5,788 bases of DNA from Propionibacteriaceae bacterium (GCA_031260385.1 JAIRKB010000316.1:1-5788), one strand, 5' to 3'; positions 1 to 5,087 are shown, counted from the stretch's first letter. The notes: generated by a model not told the origin, from the letters alone. Program-made: numbers and translations.

Positions 1-1
1 A

Positions 2-709
2 TCAATGCGGGGGTATACCGGATCAGTGTCGACTCTGGCTGAGACCTATCAGTCAGTCGGCTCAGGACAAGGCCAAGCCGTCCGTAACAACTCTTGGTCG
101 GTGTACAACAACACTTCGGACTCGGTGACGGTGTACTACTCTCCGAACTATGCTGGTGCATCTCAGACTATCCCAGCCAAAACGGGGGCTAACCTCAGCG
201 CTGCGGTGAAGGATAACAACGCATCCCACCGGTTCGGACCAGCACCAGTGGCTCCAGTGTTTACGGCGACCAGCGTACAGAATGAGTTCACGAGCTACAT
301 GTCCAACAACAAGAACTACTACGGTGGGTATTATCTATGGGATAACGGATGTACGACGCTCACGGCATGGTTCGTTGGGGCTCATACTAACTTGGCTTAT
401 GGTCATGGTAACGGCGAGGGTGTCGTTCGCCAATTGGTTAGCGCAAACTCGGGATTGACATCCACCGGCACCCTGACAAGCGCGCAGTTGCCTGCGCTGT
501 ATAGCGTTGCTCCCGGATATGCCGTGTGGGGCGCTTCAGGGGGGTCATGGGGTCACACCGGGATCGTAGTCGCCATTAATGGCAATCAGGCGACTGTCGT
601 GGAAACCTGGACCGGGTTGGCCAACTCCAACCCGAGGGCGAAGGTATCAACCTACACAATCCCGACAACCGGTGTCACCTTCGTCAGTCTCGCCGGGCGC
701 ACCCGATAG
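2..709 (+). CDS. CHAP-domain cell-wall hydrolase, 5' end outside the window
   Basis: The frame is open to the left edge, so the first ATG (position 5) is probably internal; no signal peptide is visible and one is expected upstream. Residues counted from that ATG: about 25-78 form a beta-rich segment (WSVYNN, VTVYYSPNYAG, NASHRFG) resembling the actinobacterial peptidase-inhibitor I36-like module. About 90-205 form a CHAP domain (cysteine, histidine-dependent amidohydrolase/peptidase). Cys116 in NGCTTLTAWF is the likely nucleophile, His184 in WGHTGIV the likely catalytic histidine, and Glu200 in VVETW a likely third polar residue. CHAP enzymes cut peptidoglycan as amidases or endopeptidases outside the cell. 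It is followed by a strong hairpin. The CHAP call is firm; the cleavage specificity and the I36 label are inferred. Confidence 0.85.
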   Translation, partial: SMRGYTGSVSTLAETYQSVGSGQGQAVRNNSWSVYNNTSDSVTVYYSPNYAGASQTIPAKTGANLSAAVKDNNASHRFGPAPVAPVFTATSVQNEFTSYMSNNKNYYGGYYLWDNGCTTLTAWFVGAHTNLAYGHGNGEGVVRQLVSANSGLTSTGTLTSAQLPALYSVAPGYAVWGASGGSWGHTGIVVAINGNQATVVETWTGLANSNPRAKVSTYTIPTTGVTFVSLAGRTR

Positions 710-728
710 GTTTGAACGCCGCACTAAA

Positions 729-767
729 ACTGCTCCCGTCGTCCACTACTCGGACGGCGGGAGCAGT
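729..767 (+). terminator. Hairpin terminator candidate after the CHAP gene
   Basis: A 16-bp stem (729-744 with 752-767) has a single T/G position, a wobble pair in RNA, and a 7-nt loop ACTACTC. It starts 20 nt after the stop codon. AAAA precedes it, but no T-run follows. U-less hairpins of this type are common after actinobacterial genes. The structure is seen directly; termination is inferred. Confidence 0.7.
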
Positions 768-1119
768 CGCGACACTTAGGCCGTCGTTGACAGTGCTCGA
801 CGCCAGCGTGGAGGCGAGCATAGGATCGGCATCGTCTTCACAAGGGCATTCACCCCATGATACGAAGTAATCGACAGGAGCCTGGTTGGTCACCAGTAAC
901 CAGGCTCATCGACCGGTCTGATCTTGGAAATAAGGACGCCGGGACACAGTTCTGCTGTCTGTTCTAGTCGGTGCCGAAGGGGCCCTGTCTGCCTTGGCCG
1001 TCTACCAAAGGATAGATACCTATACTTTAGTAGATTGGTCTTCCGCACAAGGAAAGTTGATTGCCCTAGGCCCGAAGGTGGGTCGAGCCCTGCATCGGTG
1101 AGTGTGGGATCGTCGTACC
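768..1119. other. Intergenic stretch without a convincing gene
   Basis: This is about 350 bp between the CHAP terminator and the 3' end of the minus-strand membrane hydrolase gene. It contains the hairpin at 871-912 and a start-less open frame at 934-1101, described separately. The rest shows no ribosome binding site plus start codon, no tRNA-like cloverleaf and no CRISPR-like repeats. Confidence 0.5.
871..912. terminator. Perfect 10-bp inverted repeat with outer TCGA arms
   Basis: GAGCCTGGTT (878-887) pairs with AACCAGGCTC (898-907) around a 10-nt loop. After a small internal loop the stem can extend by TCGA/TCGA (871-874, 909-912). No T-run follows on either strand. It may be a bidirectional terminator between the convergent CHAP and minus-strand genes, or the binding site of a dimeric protein. 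The structure is seen; the role is inferred. Confidence 0.45.
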
Positions 1120-1827
1120 CTAGGGGAGGGTGGCGAGGTAGTGGACGAGATCGACCTGCCAGAGAGTGAGGACGATGGCGGTGGTGCCGAGGAGGGGGCC
1201 GATTAGGCGGCGTTCGATGGGGCCGCCGGTGGTTAGGGTGAGGATGTGGAGGCGACGGGGAAGCGGGTAGAGCAGGGGGCAGCCCTCCTTGGTGAGCATG
1301 TCAGCAATGATGTGGGCTAGGCAGCCGATGGCGACCGCGATGGGGAGGGTGCGGGTGTCGAGGGCGAGTGGGCCGGTGCCTTGGGCGCCAGACCAGAGGG
1401 CGCCGACAGTGATCGCTATGACGGCGACGGTGTGGACGGGGGTGAGGCGACGGTAGTTCAGTCTCAGCGCGGCGAGACCGATGGCGAAAAGCAGGCCGAT
1501 GGTAAGAGCGAAGGGGAGGAAATGTTGGGAGATTGCCCAGGCCAGGGCGGTGAAGGCGACGACGCCGAGTAGGGAGTGGGTCAGTTGGCGGTGGCCCCCG
1601 GCGATCTTCGAGACTACCCGAGTTAGCAGGCGGGTGATCGGGCCGAGCGACTGGGTGATGGTGGCGTGTTTGTGGTCGAGATCGGGCAGCATCGCGGCGC
1701 CAGCGGCGGCGAGGGTGGCGGCGACGACGGTGACTGGGCCGGCGGAGATGAGCCCGTAATGTACGAGGAGGGCGTGGGCCCCAAGATAGGCGACCGCCCC
1801 ACTTGTCGCATGTGTACGCCCCAACAT
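1120..1827 (-). CDS. YdjM/DUF457-type membrane-bound metal-dependent hydrolase
   Basis: A 235-aa protein with the metal-ligand pattern of the YdjM (DUF457) family: His6 near the N-terminus, PDLDH at 48-52, GHRQLTHS at 78-85, and H172-xxx-D176 in AHIIADMLTKEG. Between these lie hydrophobic stretches that look like four or five membrane segments (roughly 12-46, 86-120, 131-150, 161-178, 210-230), so it should sit in the cytoplasmic membrane. In E. coli the family member ydjM belongs to the LexA regulon; the substrate is unknown. ATG at 1827 is preceded closely by GGGAG on the minus strand. It lies about 100 bp downstream of, and on the same strand as, the SRPBCC gene, and may be co-transcribed with it. 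I see no LexA box upstream. The family call is firm; function is unknown. Confidence 0.85.
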   Translation of the reverse strand: MLGRTHATSGAVAYLGAHALLVHYGLISAGPVTVVAATLAAAGAAMLPDLDHKHATITQSLGPITRLLTRVVSKIAGGHRQLTHSLLGVVAFTALAWAISQHFLPFALTIGLLFAIGLAALRLNYRRLTPVHTVAVIAITVGALWSGAQGTGPLALDTRTLPIAVAIGCLAHIIADMLTKEGCPLLYPLPRRLHILTLTTGGPIERRLIGPLLGTTAIVLTLWQVDLVHYLATLP

Positions 1828-1865
1828 GACTCCCAGCCTAGCGGTTGGTGTGGACGGTGCTGGTG

Positions 1866-1886
1866 AGGCACGACTTGACTTAGGTC
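1866..1886. repeat. Short direct repeat, copy 1
   Basis: AGGCACGAC-ttga-CTTAGGTC matches copy 2 at 1916-1934 (AGGCACGAC-cg-CTTAGGTC), with identical arms and a spacer of 4 instead of 2 nt. It lies between the two minus-strand genes, in no reading frame I can support. Confidence 0.6.
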
Positions 1887-1915
1887 CACTCCCTTTGGCT
1901 CCTTTGGGGCTGGCT

Positions 1916-1936
1916 AGGCACGACCGCTTAGGTCGT
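1916..1936. repeat. Short direct repeat, copy 2, overlapping the SRPBCC stop codon and a small hairpin
   Basis: This copy includes the minus-strand stop codon of the SRPBCC gene (1928-1930). ACGACC (1920-1925) and GGTCGT (1931-1936) form a 6-bp stem with a 5-nt loop around that stop. Copy 1, 50 bp away, has lost this hairpin. It may be a small terminator whose sequence was duplicated; that role is inferred. Confidence 0.55.
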
Positions 1937-2512
1937 AACGCTTTCGGCGCGTTGTTTGACGGAGTGGAGGAGTTGTTTTCGGATTAGGCCGGAGAAGGGT
2001 TTGATGATTGCCCAGTAGACACCGAAGAACTTGGACTCGCCGCCTAGCAGGAGGATTCTGGTTTCGGTGGACAGGGTGGTCTGGCCGTCAGTGGGGGTGA
2101 TTAGCAGATTCCAGGCCGATTTGGCGTTGCCGGGTTCGGCATAGGCCAGGAACTCTTCGGCACAGGTGAAGGGGACAATCTTGGGGATCGGGCGCCAGAA
2201 CTTCCCGGCGAAACCGAGGACGAGTTCCCGGTTCTTGACCTCCTCGAGCAAGGTCATTAGGTCGTCACCACCAGCCGTACGTTCTGTCAAAGACAGTTCC
2301 TCGACGTCCGCGGGCGCCCGCCATTGGGAGGGGGAAAAGATCGTACGCAAACCGAGAAGGAAGCGAGTGATCTTGGACTCGTTCAGGGAGACCGCCTGGA
2401 GGGCTTCGTACACCCGCTCGGGCGACGCCTGAATCACCGTCTCGTAGCGGTCAGAATATTGGTAGGTGGGCAGATAATAGTCCAGCCTCACCTCGCTAGC
2501 CTCCGTCGTCAT
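1928..2512 (-). CDS. SRPBCC/START-like fold protein
   Basis: A 194-aa soluble protein with no signal peptide or membrane helix. The layout fits actinobacterial SRPBCC-type (helix-grip) proteins. It opens with YYLPTY (12-17), then the strand-helix entry ETVIQASPERVYEAL (24-38). A central GFAGKFWRP follows at 100-108, then AKSAWNL (130-136) and a strand with TETR (149-152). A long C-terminal helix, YWAIIKPFSGLIRKQLL, spans 166-182. SRPBCC proteins bind hydrophobic ligands in a deep pocket; no ligand can be predicted here. ATG at 2512 is preceded by a very strong ribosome binding site (AAGGGGGGAAG on the minus strand). The gene is divergent from msrAB with only 89 bp between starts, so shared control is possible. 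Fold call is fairly sure; function unknown. Confidence 0.7.
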   Translation of the reverse strand: MTTEASEVRLDYYLPTYQYSDRYETVIQASPERVYEALQAVSLNESKITRFLLGLRTIFSPSQWRAPADVEELSLTERTAGGDDLMTLLEEVKNRELVLGFAGKFWRPIPKIVPFTCAEEFLAYAEPGNAKSAWNLLITPTDGQTTLSTETRILLLGGESKFFGVYWAIIKPFSGLIRKQLLHSVKQRAESVTT

Positions 2513-2515
2513 GGC

Positions 2516-2525
2516 TTCCCCCCTT
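2516..2525 (-). promoter_or_regulatory. Strong ribosome binding site of the SRPBCC gene
   Basis: On the minus strand the bases before ATG (2512) read AAGGGGGGAAGCC, an almost ideal Shine-Dalgarno stretch at short spacing. This supports the chosen start. Confidence 0.65.
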
Positions 2526-2541
2526 CTATCGCAGCGACATC

Positions 2542-2557
2542 AACGATATAACGATAT
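2542..2557. repeat. Tandem 8-bp repeat in the divergent promoter region
   Basis: AACGATAT occurs twice back to back (2542-2549, 2550-2557). It is AT-rich against GC-rich surroundings and overlaps the proposed -10 of the SRPBCC promoter. It could be an operator or simply a promoter core. Confidence 0.5.
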
Positions 2558-2583
2558 TACCAGCGCCCGAGTTGCCATTGCCA
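2554..2583 (-). promoter_or_regulatory. Candidate promoter of the SRPBCC gene
   Basis: Read on the minus strand: TGGCAA (2583-2578) as -35, an 18-nt spacer, then TAATAT (2559-2554) as -10, preceded by TGG, which makes an extended -10. Transcription would begin around 2547, giving a leader of about 35 nt with the strong ribosome binding site. Based on sequence match only. Confidence 0.45.
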
Positions 2584-2589
2584 GAAAGC

Positions 2590-2601
2590 TAGACTGGTTG
2601 A
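2590..2601 (+). promoter_or_regulatory. Candidate -10 of msrAB, suggesting a leaderless transcript
   Basis: TAGACT (2590-2595) lies exactly 6 nt before the msrAB ATG (2602). No Shine-Dalgarno sequence is visible before this ATG. A TANNNT -10 at this distance is the usual arrangement for leaderless mRNAs in actinobacteria, so transcription probably starts at the A of ATG. Inferred from spacing. Confidence 0.5.
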
Positions 2602-3507
2602 ATGAGTGAGATCTATCTAGCTGGCGGCTGTTTTTGGGGCCTCCAGCAATATCTGGGTTACGTCCGGGGCGTCGGGGCGACGACGGTTGGTTACGCCAAT
2701 GGGCCTGGCAATGCGGTCGCCTACGAGCAGGTCTGTGCCGGTGCGGGACATGCCGAGACGGTACGAGTGACGTACGATCCGGACACGATCACCCTGGTGC
2801 AACTACTGAGCCGGTTCTTTGAGGTGATCGACCCGGTCGCGGTCAACCAACAAGGGAATGATGTTGGGGTGCAGTATCGAACCGGGATCTGGTGGACGAA
2901 CCCCGCCGACCAAGCGGCGATCGAGACCGCTCTGGGCGAACTGGAAAGGGTAACGCCGGGGAGGCTCGCGATCGAGACCGGACTGTTGATCAACTTCCTA
3001 CCAGCTGAGGATTACCATCAGAGTTACCTCGATCAGAACCCGACGGGCTACTGTCATATCCCTTCCGCGACGATTGCCCGCGCGCGCAAGACCAACCATC
3101 TGGCACCCCTGGAGTATGAGGTGACGCAGCACTCCGGCACCGAAGCGCCCTTCACTGGCCCCCTCGACCATGAGTTCGCCCCCGGGCTCTATGTGGACAT
3201 CGTCTCGGGTGAGCCACTATTCCTATCTAACGAAAAGTACGACTCCGGTTGCGGCTGGCCAGCTTTCGCCCGTCCCCTCGCCCCCGAGACGCTCACAGAG
3301 CACGCCGACGACACCATCGTCGGGCGACCACGCATCGAGGTGCGCTCCGCCCTCGCCGACTCCCACCTCGGACACGTCTTTACCGACGGCCCCGCCGAAC
3401 GAGGGGGCTTACGTTATTGCATCAACTCTGCCGCCGTACGCTTCATCCCACTAGGGGATCTGGAAGCCGAGGGGTACGGATCGTACGCATCGCTGATCAA
3501 TCCCTAG
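2602..3507 (+). CDS. msrAB: Bifunctional peptide methionine sulfoxide reductase MsrA/MsrB
   Basis: A 301-aa fusion that reduces both stereoisomers of methionine sulfoxide in proteins, normally with thioredoxin. The MsrA half (about 1-155) has GCFWG (9-13) with catalytic Cys10, GHAE with Glu52, GND (85-87) and Tyr92, all expected at the active site; Cys151 in GYCHIP is a likely resolving cysteine. The MsrB half (about 170-290) has YDSGCGWPAF with resolving Cys217, HLGHVF (255-260) and RYCINSA with catalytic Cys273. The two CxxC zinc-binding pairs of many MsrB proteins are absent (DIVSG replaces the first), so this is the zinc-free type. Position 15 is Gln where many MsrA have Glu (GCFWGxE). 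No signal peptide is seen, so it acts in the cytoplasm. ATG at 2602 fits the family N-terminus. Confidence 0.95.
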   Translation: MSEIYLAGGCFWGLQQYLGYVRGVGATTVGYANGPGNAVAYEQVCAGAGHAETVRVTYDPDTITLVQLLSRFFEVIDPVAVNQQGNDVGVQYRTGIWWTNPADQAAIETALGELERVTPGRLAIETGLLINFLPAEDYHQSYLDQNPTGYCHIPSATIARARKTNHLAPLEYEVTQHSGTEAPFTGPLDHEFAPGLYVDIVSGEPLFLSNEKYDSGCGWPAFARPLAPETLTEHADDTIVGRPRIEVRSALADSHLGHVFTDGPAERGGLRYCINSAAVRFIPLGDLEAEGYGSYASLINP

Positions 3508-3512
3508 CCTGA

Positions 3513-3537
3513 CTGGGGCCCACCGCAACCCCCCCAG
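3513..3537 (+). terminator. Weak hairpin after msrAB
   Basis: CTGGGG (3513-3518) can pair with CCCCAG (3532-3537) around a 13-nt loop, just after the msrAB stop and before the kinase -10. No T-run follows. A weak candidate. Confidence 0.25.
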
Positions 3538-3543
3538 CGGACG

Positions 3544-3571
3544 TGCTATGGTTGAACGCTGAACAGGGAAG
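3544..3571 (+). promoter_or_regulatory. Candidate extended -10 promoter and ribosome binding site of the kinase gene
   Basis: TGC-TATGGT (3544-3552) resembles an extended -10; no good -35 is visible. AGGGAAG (3565-3571) is the likely ribosome binding site for ATG 3581, about 9 nt away. An in-frame TTG at 3572 would leave no room for it, so ATG 3581 is preferred. Confidence 0.45.
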
Positions 3572-3580
3572 TTGGGGGTA

Positions 3581-4327
3581 ATGGCTGACATCTTGATTGG
3601 TGACCGATACCAGCTTGGTGAGAGCTTGGGCAAGGGTGCAATGGGCAATGTCTCACGCGCCCGGGATCTGCGGTTGGACACTGATGTTGCGGTCAAGCGC
3701 CTGACCCCGGACCTCGCTTCCGACCCGATTGCTCGTCAGCGCTTCACGCGCGAGGTCAAAGCGATTGCCGGATCGCGCCATCCCAATATCGTGGTCGTGA
3801 CCGACACCGGCGACTACCTCGATGGAGCGAGTGGGGTGATGATTCCCTATCTGGTGATGGAGTTGCTGGAGGGGGAGACGCTTGGCGACCGGCTGGAACG
3901 CGAAGGCAAGCTCCCGCTAAACCAGGCTCTCGAGATCACGGCCGCCATTCTTGCTGCCCTCGGCCACACCCACGAACGGGGGATTATTCACCGCGATATC
4001 AAGCCCTCCAATGTCATGCTGACCACCACTGGTGGGGTGAAGGTGATGGATTTCGGGGTGGCCCTGCTGAAGAATGCCAACACCTTGACCGAGACGACGG
4101 CGGTGCCGGGGACGCCGTATTATCTTTCCCCCGAGCAAATCGAGGGCCACACCGCCGATGCCCGCTCCGATCTGTATTCCACCGGTTGCTTGTTGTACGA
4201 GTTGCTGACCGGTCAACCGCCTTTCGTCGGTGATTCAGCGGTCTCGGTGGCTTTGGAGCATGTCCAAACCAAACCCCTGCCCCCGCGCGGACCTCGAAGC
4301 GCCGATCGGGCCTCGTCGTCGCGCTAG
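3581..4327 (+). CDS. PknB-like Ser/Thr protein kinase, C-terminally truncated by a frame break
   Basis: A 248-aa Hanks-type kinase. The glycine loop is LGKGAMGNV (16-24), the ATP-binding lysine is Lys39 in VAVK, and Glu58 is the helix-C glutamate. The catalytic loop is HRDIKPSN (137-144), the metal-binding motif DFG (157-159), and the P+1 region GTPYYLSPEQ (177-186). DLYSTG (197-202) and ALEHVQTKPLPP (224-235) follow. The sequence then turns into a non-homologous GPRSADRASSSR tail and stops. The last part of the C-lobe (subdomain XI with its conserved Arg), the juxtamembrane linker and the membrane helix are missing from this frame. The helix survives just downstream in another frame. Normal family members continue to about 270-280 residues before a linker and transmembrane segment. 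All catalytic residues are present, but loss of the C-lobe end should destabilise the domain. It is probably a pseudogene, possibly a truncated cytosolic kinase. Confidence 0.85.
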   Translation: MADILIGDRYQLGESLGKGAMGNVSRARDLRLDTDVAVKRLTPDLASDPIARQRFTREVKAIAGSRHPNIVVVTDTGDYLDGASGVMIPYLVMELLEGETLGDRLEREGKLPLNQALEITAAILAALGHTHERGIIHRDIKPSNVMLTTTGGVKVMDFGVALLKNANTLTETTAVPGTPYYLSPEQIEGHTADARSDLYSTGCLLYELLTGQPPFVGDSAVSVALEHVQTKPLPPRGPRSADRASSSR

Positions 4328-4479
4328 TGATTAGTCTGATGCTGCTTGGGGCGGGGGTGTTCGTCGCCTGGCAAGCGACCCAACATAGCCACGCCGAAGC
4401 CCCCGGTAATCAGGCGGTCTCCACCCTCGATCCGACCAACTCCGGTGGACCAACGACGCCAACGGCATCACCCCCATGA
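4285..4479 (+). pseudogene. Displaced membrane helix and Pro/Thr-rich tail of the kinase
   Basis: In the frame one base back from the kinase frame, an RTSKRR basic stretch is followed by a 21-residue hydrophobic segment (4309-4371: GLVVALVIS ... GVFVAW). A polar tail rich in Pro, Thr and Ser, ending PTTPTASPP, runs to TGA at 4477-4479. Basic juxtamembrane residues, one helix and a Pro/Thr tail are exactly what follows the kinase domain in PknB-like proteins. There is no start codon with a ribosome binding site, so it is a remnant of the same gene, separated by a deletion whose length is not a multiple of three. Seen directly: the open frame and its composition. Inferred: the shared origin. 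Confidence 0.7.
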
Positions 4480-4497
4480 GCTACCTCCAGCTCGTCC

Positions 4498-4551
4498 TGT
4501 AGAGCCAGTGTGACAACCGGCCAAAGCGATGGGAAATGTGTATTTTGGCCG
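4498..4551. repeat. Interspersed palindromic repeat, copy A
   Basis: This 54-bp unit matches copy B (5015-5069) at both ends. TGTAGAGCCAGTG (4498-4510) is identical, CGGCCAAA (4518-4525) is identical, and GTGTATTTTGGCCG (4538-4551) is identical; the middle differs. CGGCCAAA and TTTGGCCG form an 8-bp inverted repeat. It lies exactly between the kinase tail and the LRR fragment. Confidence 0.75.
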
Positions 4552-4563
4552 CTTAGTGCGTAA

Positions 4564-4884
4564 TTGGGACATCGGATCCGACCCCATGCCCCGCAGACCC
4601 TCCACTTAACCCTCAACCCAATCAGCAGCCTTGAGGGCCTTCGGACGCTGACCAACCTAACGGTCTTACGGCTCGATAGTTGCGGTCTCACCAGTAAACA
4701 GATCGATCCTTTACGCGCCCTCACCAACCTAGCCGCACTGAATCTGAGCAACAACAACATTGACGACTTCAGCCCCCTGCTCGACTTAACCAAGCTGGTC
4801 AACCTACATATCGGCGGCAACCCCCGCTACGGAACCGAGGTAAACACCATCTGCAGTCGAACCCGCTGTGACGTACTCCACTAA
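4564..4884 (+). CDS. Leucine-rich-repeat fragment, probable remnant of a larger gene
   Basis: The 106-codon frame begins right after an in-frame TAA (4561-4563). The only nearby start is TTG 4564, without a ribosome binding site, so it is probably a 3' fragment. Residues 13-87 are about three and a half leucine-rich repeats of 22-24 residues. The pattern is LxxLxLxxNxIxxLxxLxxLTN, with NPISSLEGL (18-26), CGLTSKQIDPL (40-50) and NNNIDDFSPL (63-72), close to the SDS22-like/internalin type. LRR domains bind proteins. The end carries two cysteines (Cys97, Cys102) in a short cap, compatible with a disulfide outside the cell. It is in the same frame as the kinase tail upstream, separated by two stops and repeat copy A, so it may be the ectodomain of the former kinase. 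The LRR call is firm; expression is doubtful. Confidence 0.65.
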   Translation: MGHRIRPHAPQTLHLTLNPISSLEGLRTLTNLTVLRLDSCGLTSKQIDPLRALTNLAALNLSNNNIDDFSPLLDLTKLVNLHIGGNPRYGTEVNTICSRTRCDVLH

Positions 4885-4888
4885 TAAT

Positions 4889-4914
4889 GGATTGCACCAT
4901 GGGATTGCACCATG
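4889..4914. repeat. Perfect tandem 13-bp repeat
   Basis: GGATTGCACCATG occurs twice without a gap (4889-4901 and 4902-4914), 5 nt after the LRR stop codon. It probably arose by slippage; no function is evident. Confidence 0.6.
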
Positions 4915-4926
4915 GGGACCGTTCTT

Positions 4927-4954
4927 GTGACGCAAGTTCGGAACGTGCCGTCAC
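4927..4954. other. Imperfect hairpin in the gap before the ATPase
   Basis: GTGACG (4927-4932) pairs with CGTCAC (4949-4954), and inside them CA/TG and GTT/AAC continue the stem with one bulge and one mismatch around a CGG loop. No T-run follows. It may terminate transcription from the LRR region or serve as a protein-binding site. Confidence 0.4.
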
Positions 4955-5014
4955 TTCCATACTCGATCATGACTTCGCGGTAACGTGCACCACCAGAAAC
5001 GTCCCCCAGACGCC

Positions 5015-5069
5015 TGTAGAGCCAGTGGGATAAACGGCCAAAACCTAAAAAAAAAGTGTATTTTGGCCG
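5015..5069. repeat. Interspersed palindromic repeat, copy B, upstream of the ATPase gene
   Basis: This is the second copy of the unit at 4498-4551, one base longer. It contains a perfect 12-bp inverted repeat, AAACGGCCAAAA (5032-5043) and TTTTGGCCGTTT (5061-5072), with a loop holding nine consecutive A. It ends 18 bp before the ATPase start. Confidence 0.75.
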
Positions 5070-5083
5070 TTTTGCAGAGGAGG
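5056..5083 (+). promoter_or_regulatory. Candidate -10, operator half-site and ribosome binding site of the ATPase gene
   Basis: GTGTATTTT (5056-5064) offers TATTTT as a -10; no clear -35 is visible. The right arm of the palindrome (5061-5072) overlaps it, so a protein bound there would block transcription. AGAGGAGG (5076-5083) is a strong ribosome binding site 4 nt before GTG 5088, and it decides the start. Confidence 0.45.
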
Positions 5084-5087
5084 CGAT

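Noticed and set aside
787..826. TTGACA at 787-792 as a -35 promoter element
   Set aside because: The only -10-like hexamer nearby (TAGGAT, 821-826) is 28 nt away, too far, and no gene follows on this strand.
684..893. Minus-strand frame opposite the end of the CHAP gene
   Set aside because: It runs through the strong terminator hairpin and into the CHAP coding region, has no ribosome binding site and shows no recognisable motif.
1009..1034. AT-rich ATAG-ATAC-CTAT region as a promoter or operator
   Set aside because: The palindrome is only 4 bp per arm, there is no matching -35, and no gene starts downstream on the plus strand.
924..1169. Plus-strand 81-codon frame
   Set aside because: Arg/Pro/Gly-rich composition typical of a GC-rich non-coding frame, no ribosome binding site, and it overlaps the 3' end of the membrane hydrolase gene.
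4410..4820. Minus-strand 136-codon frame opposite the LRR fragment
   Set aside because: It is the antisense of a clear LRR pattern and of repeat copy A, and its Leu/Arg/Ser-rich composition is what antisense LRR gives.
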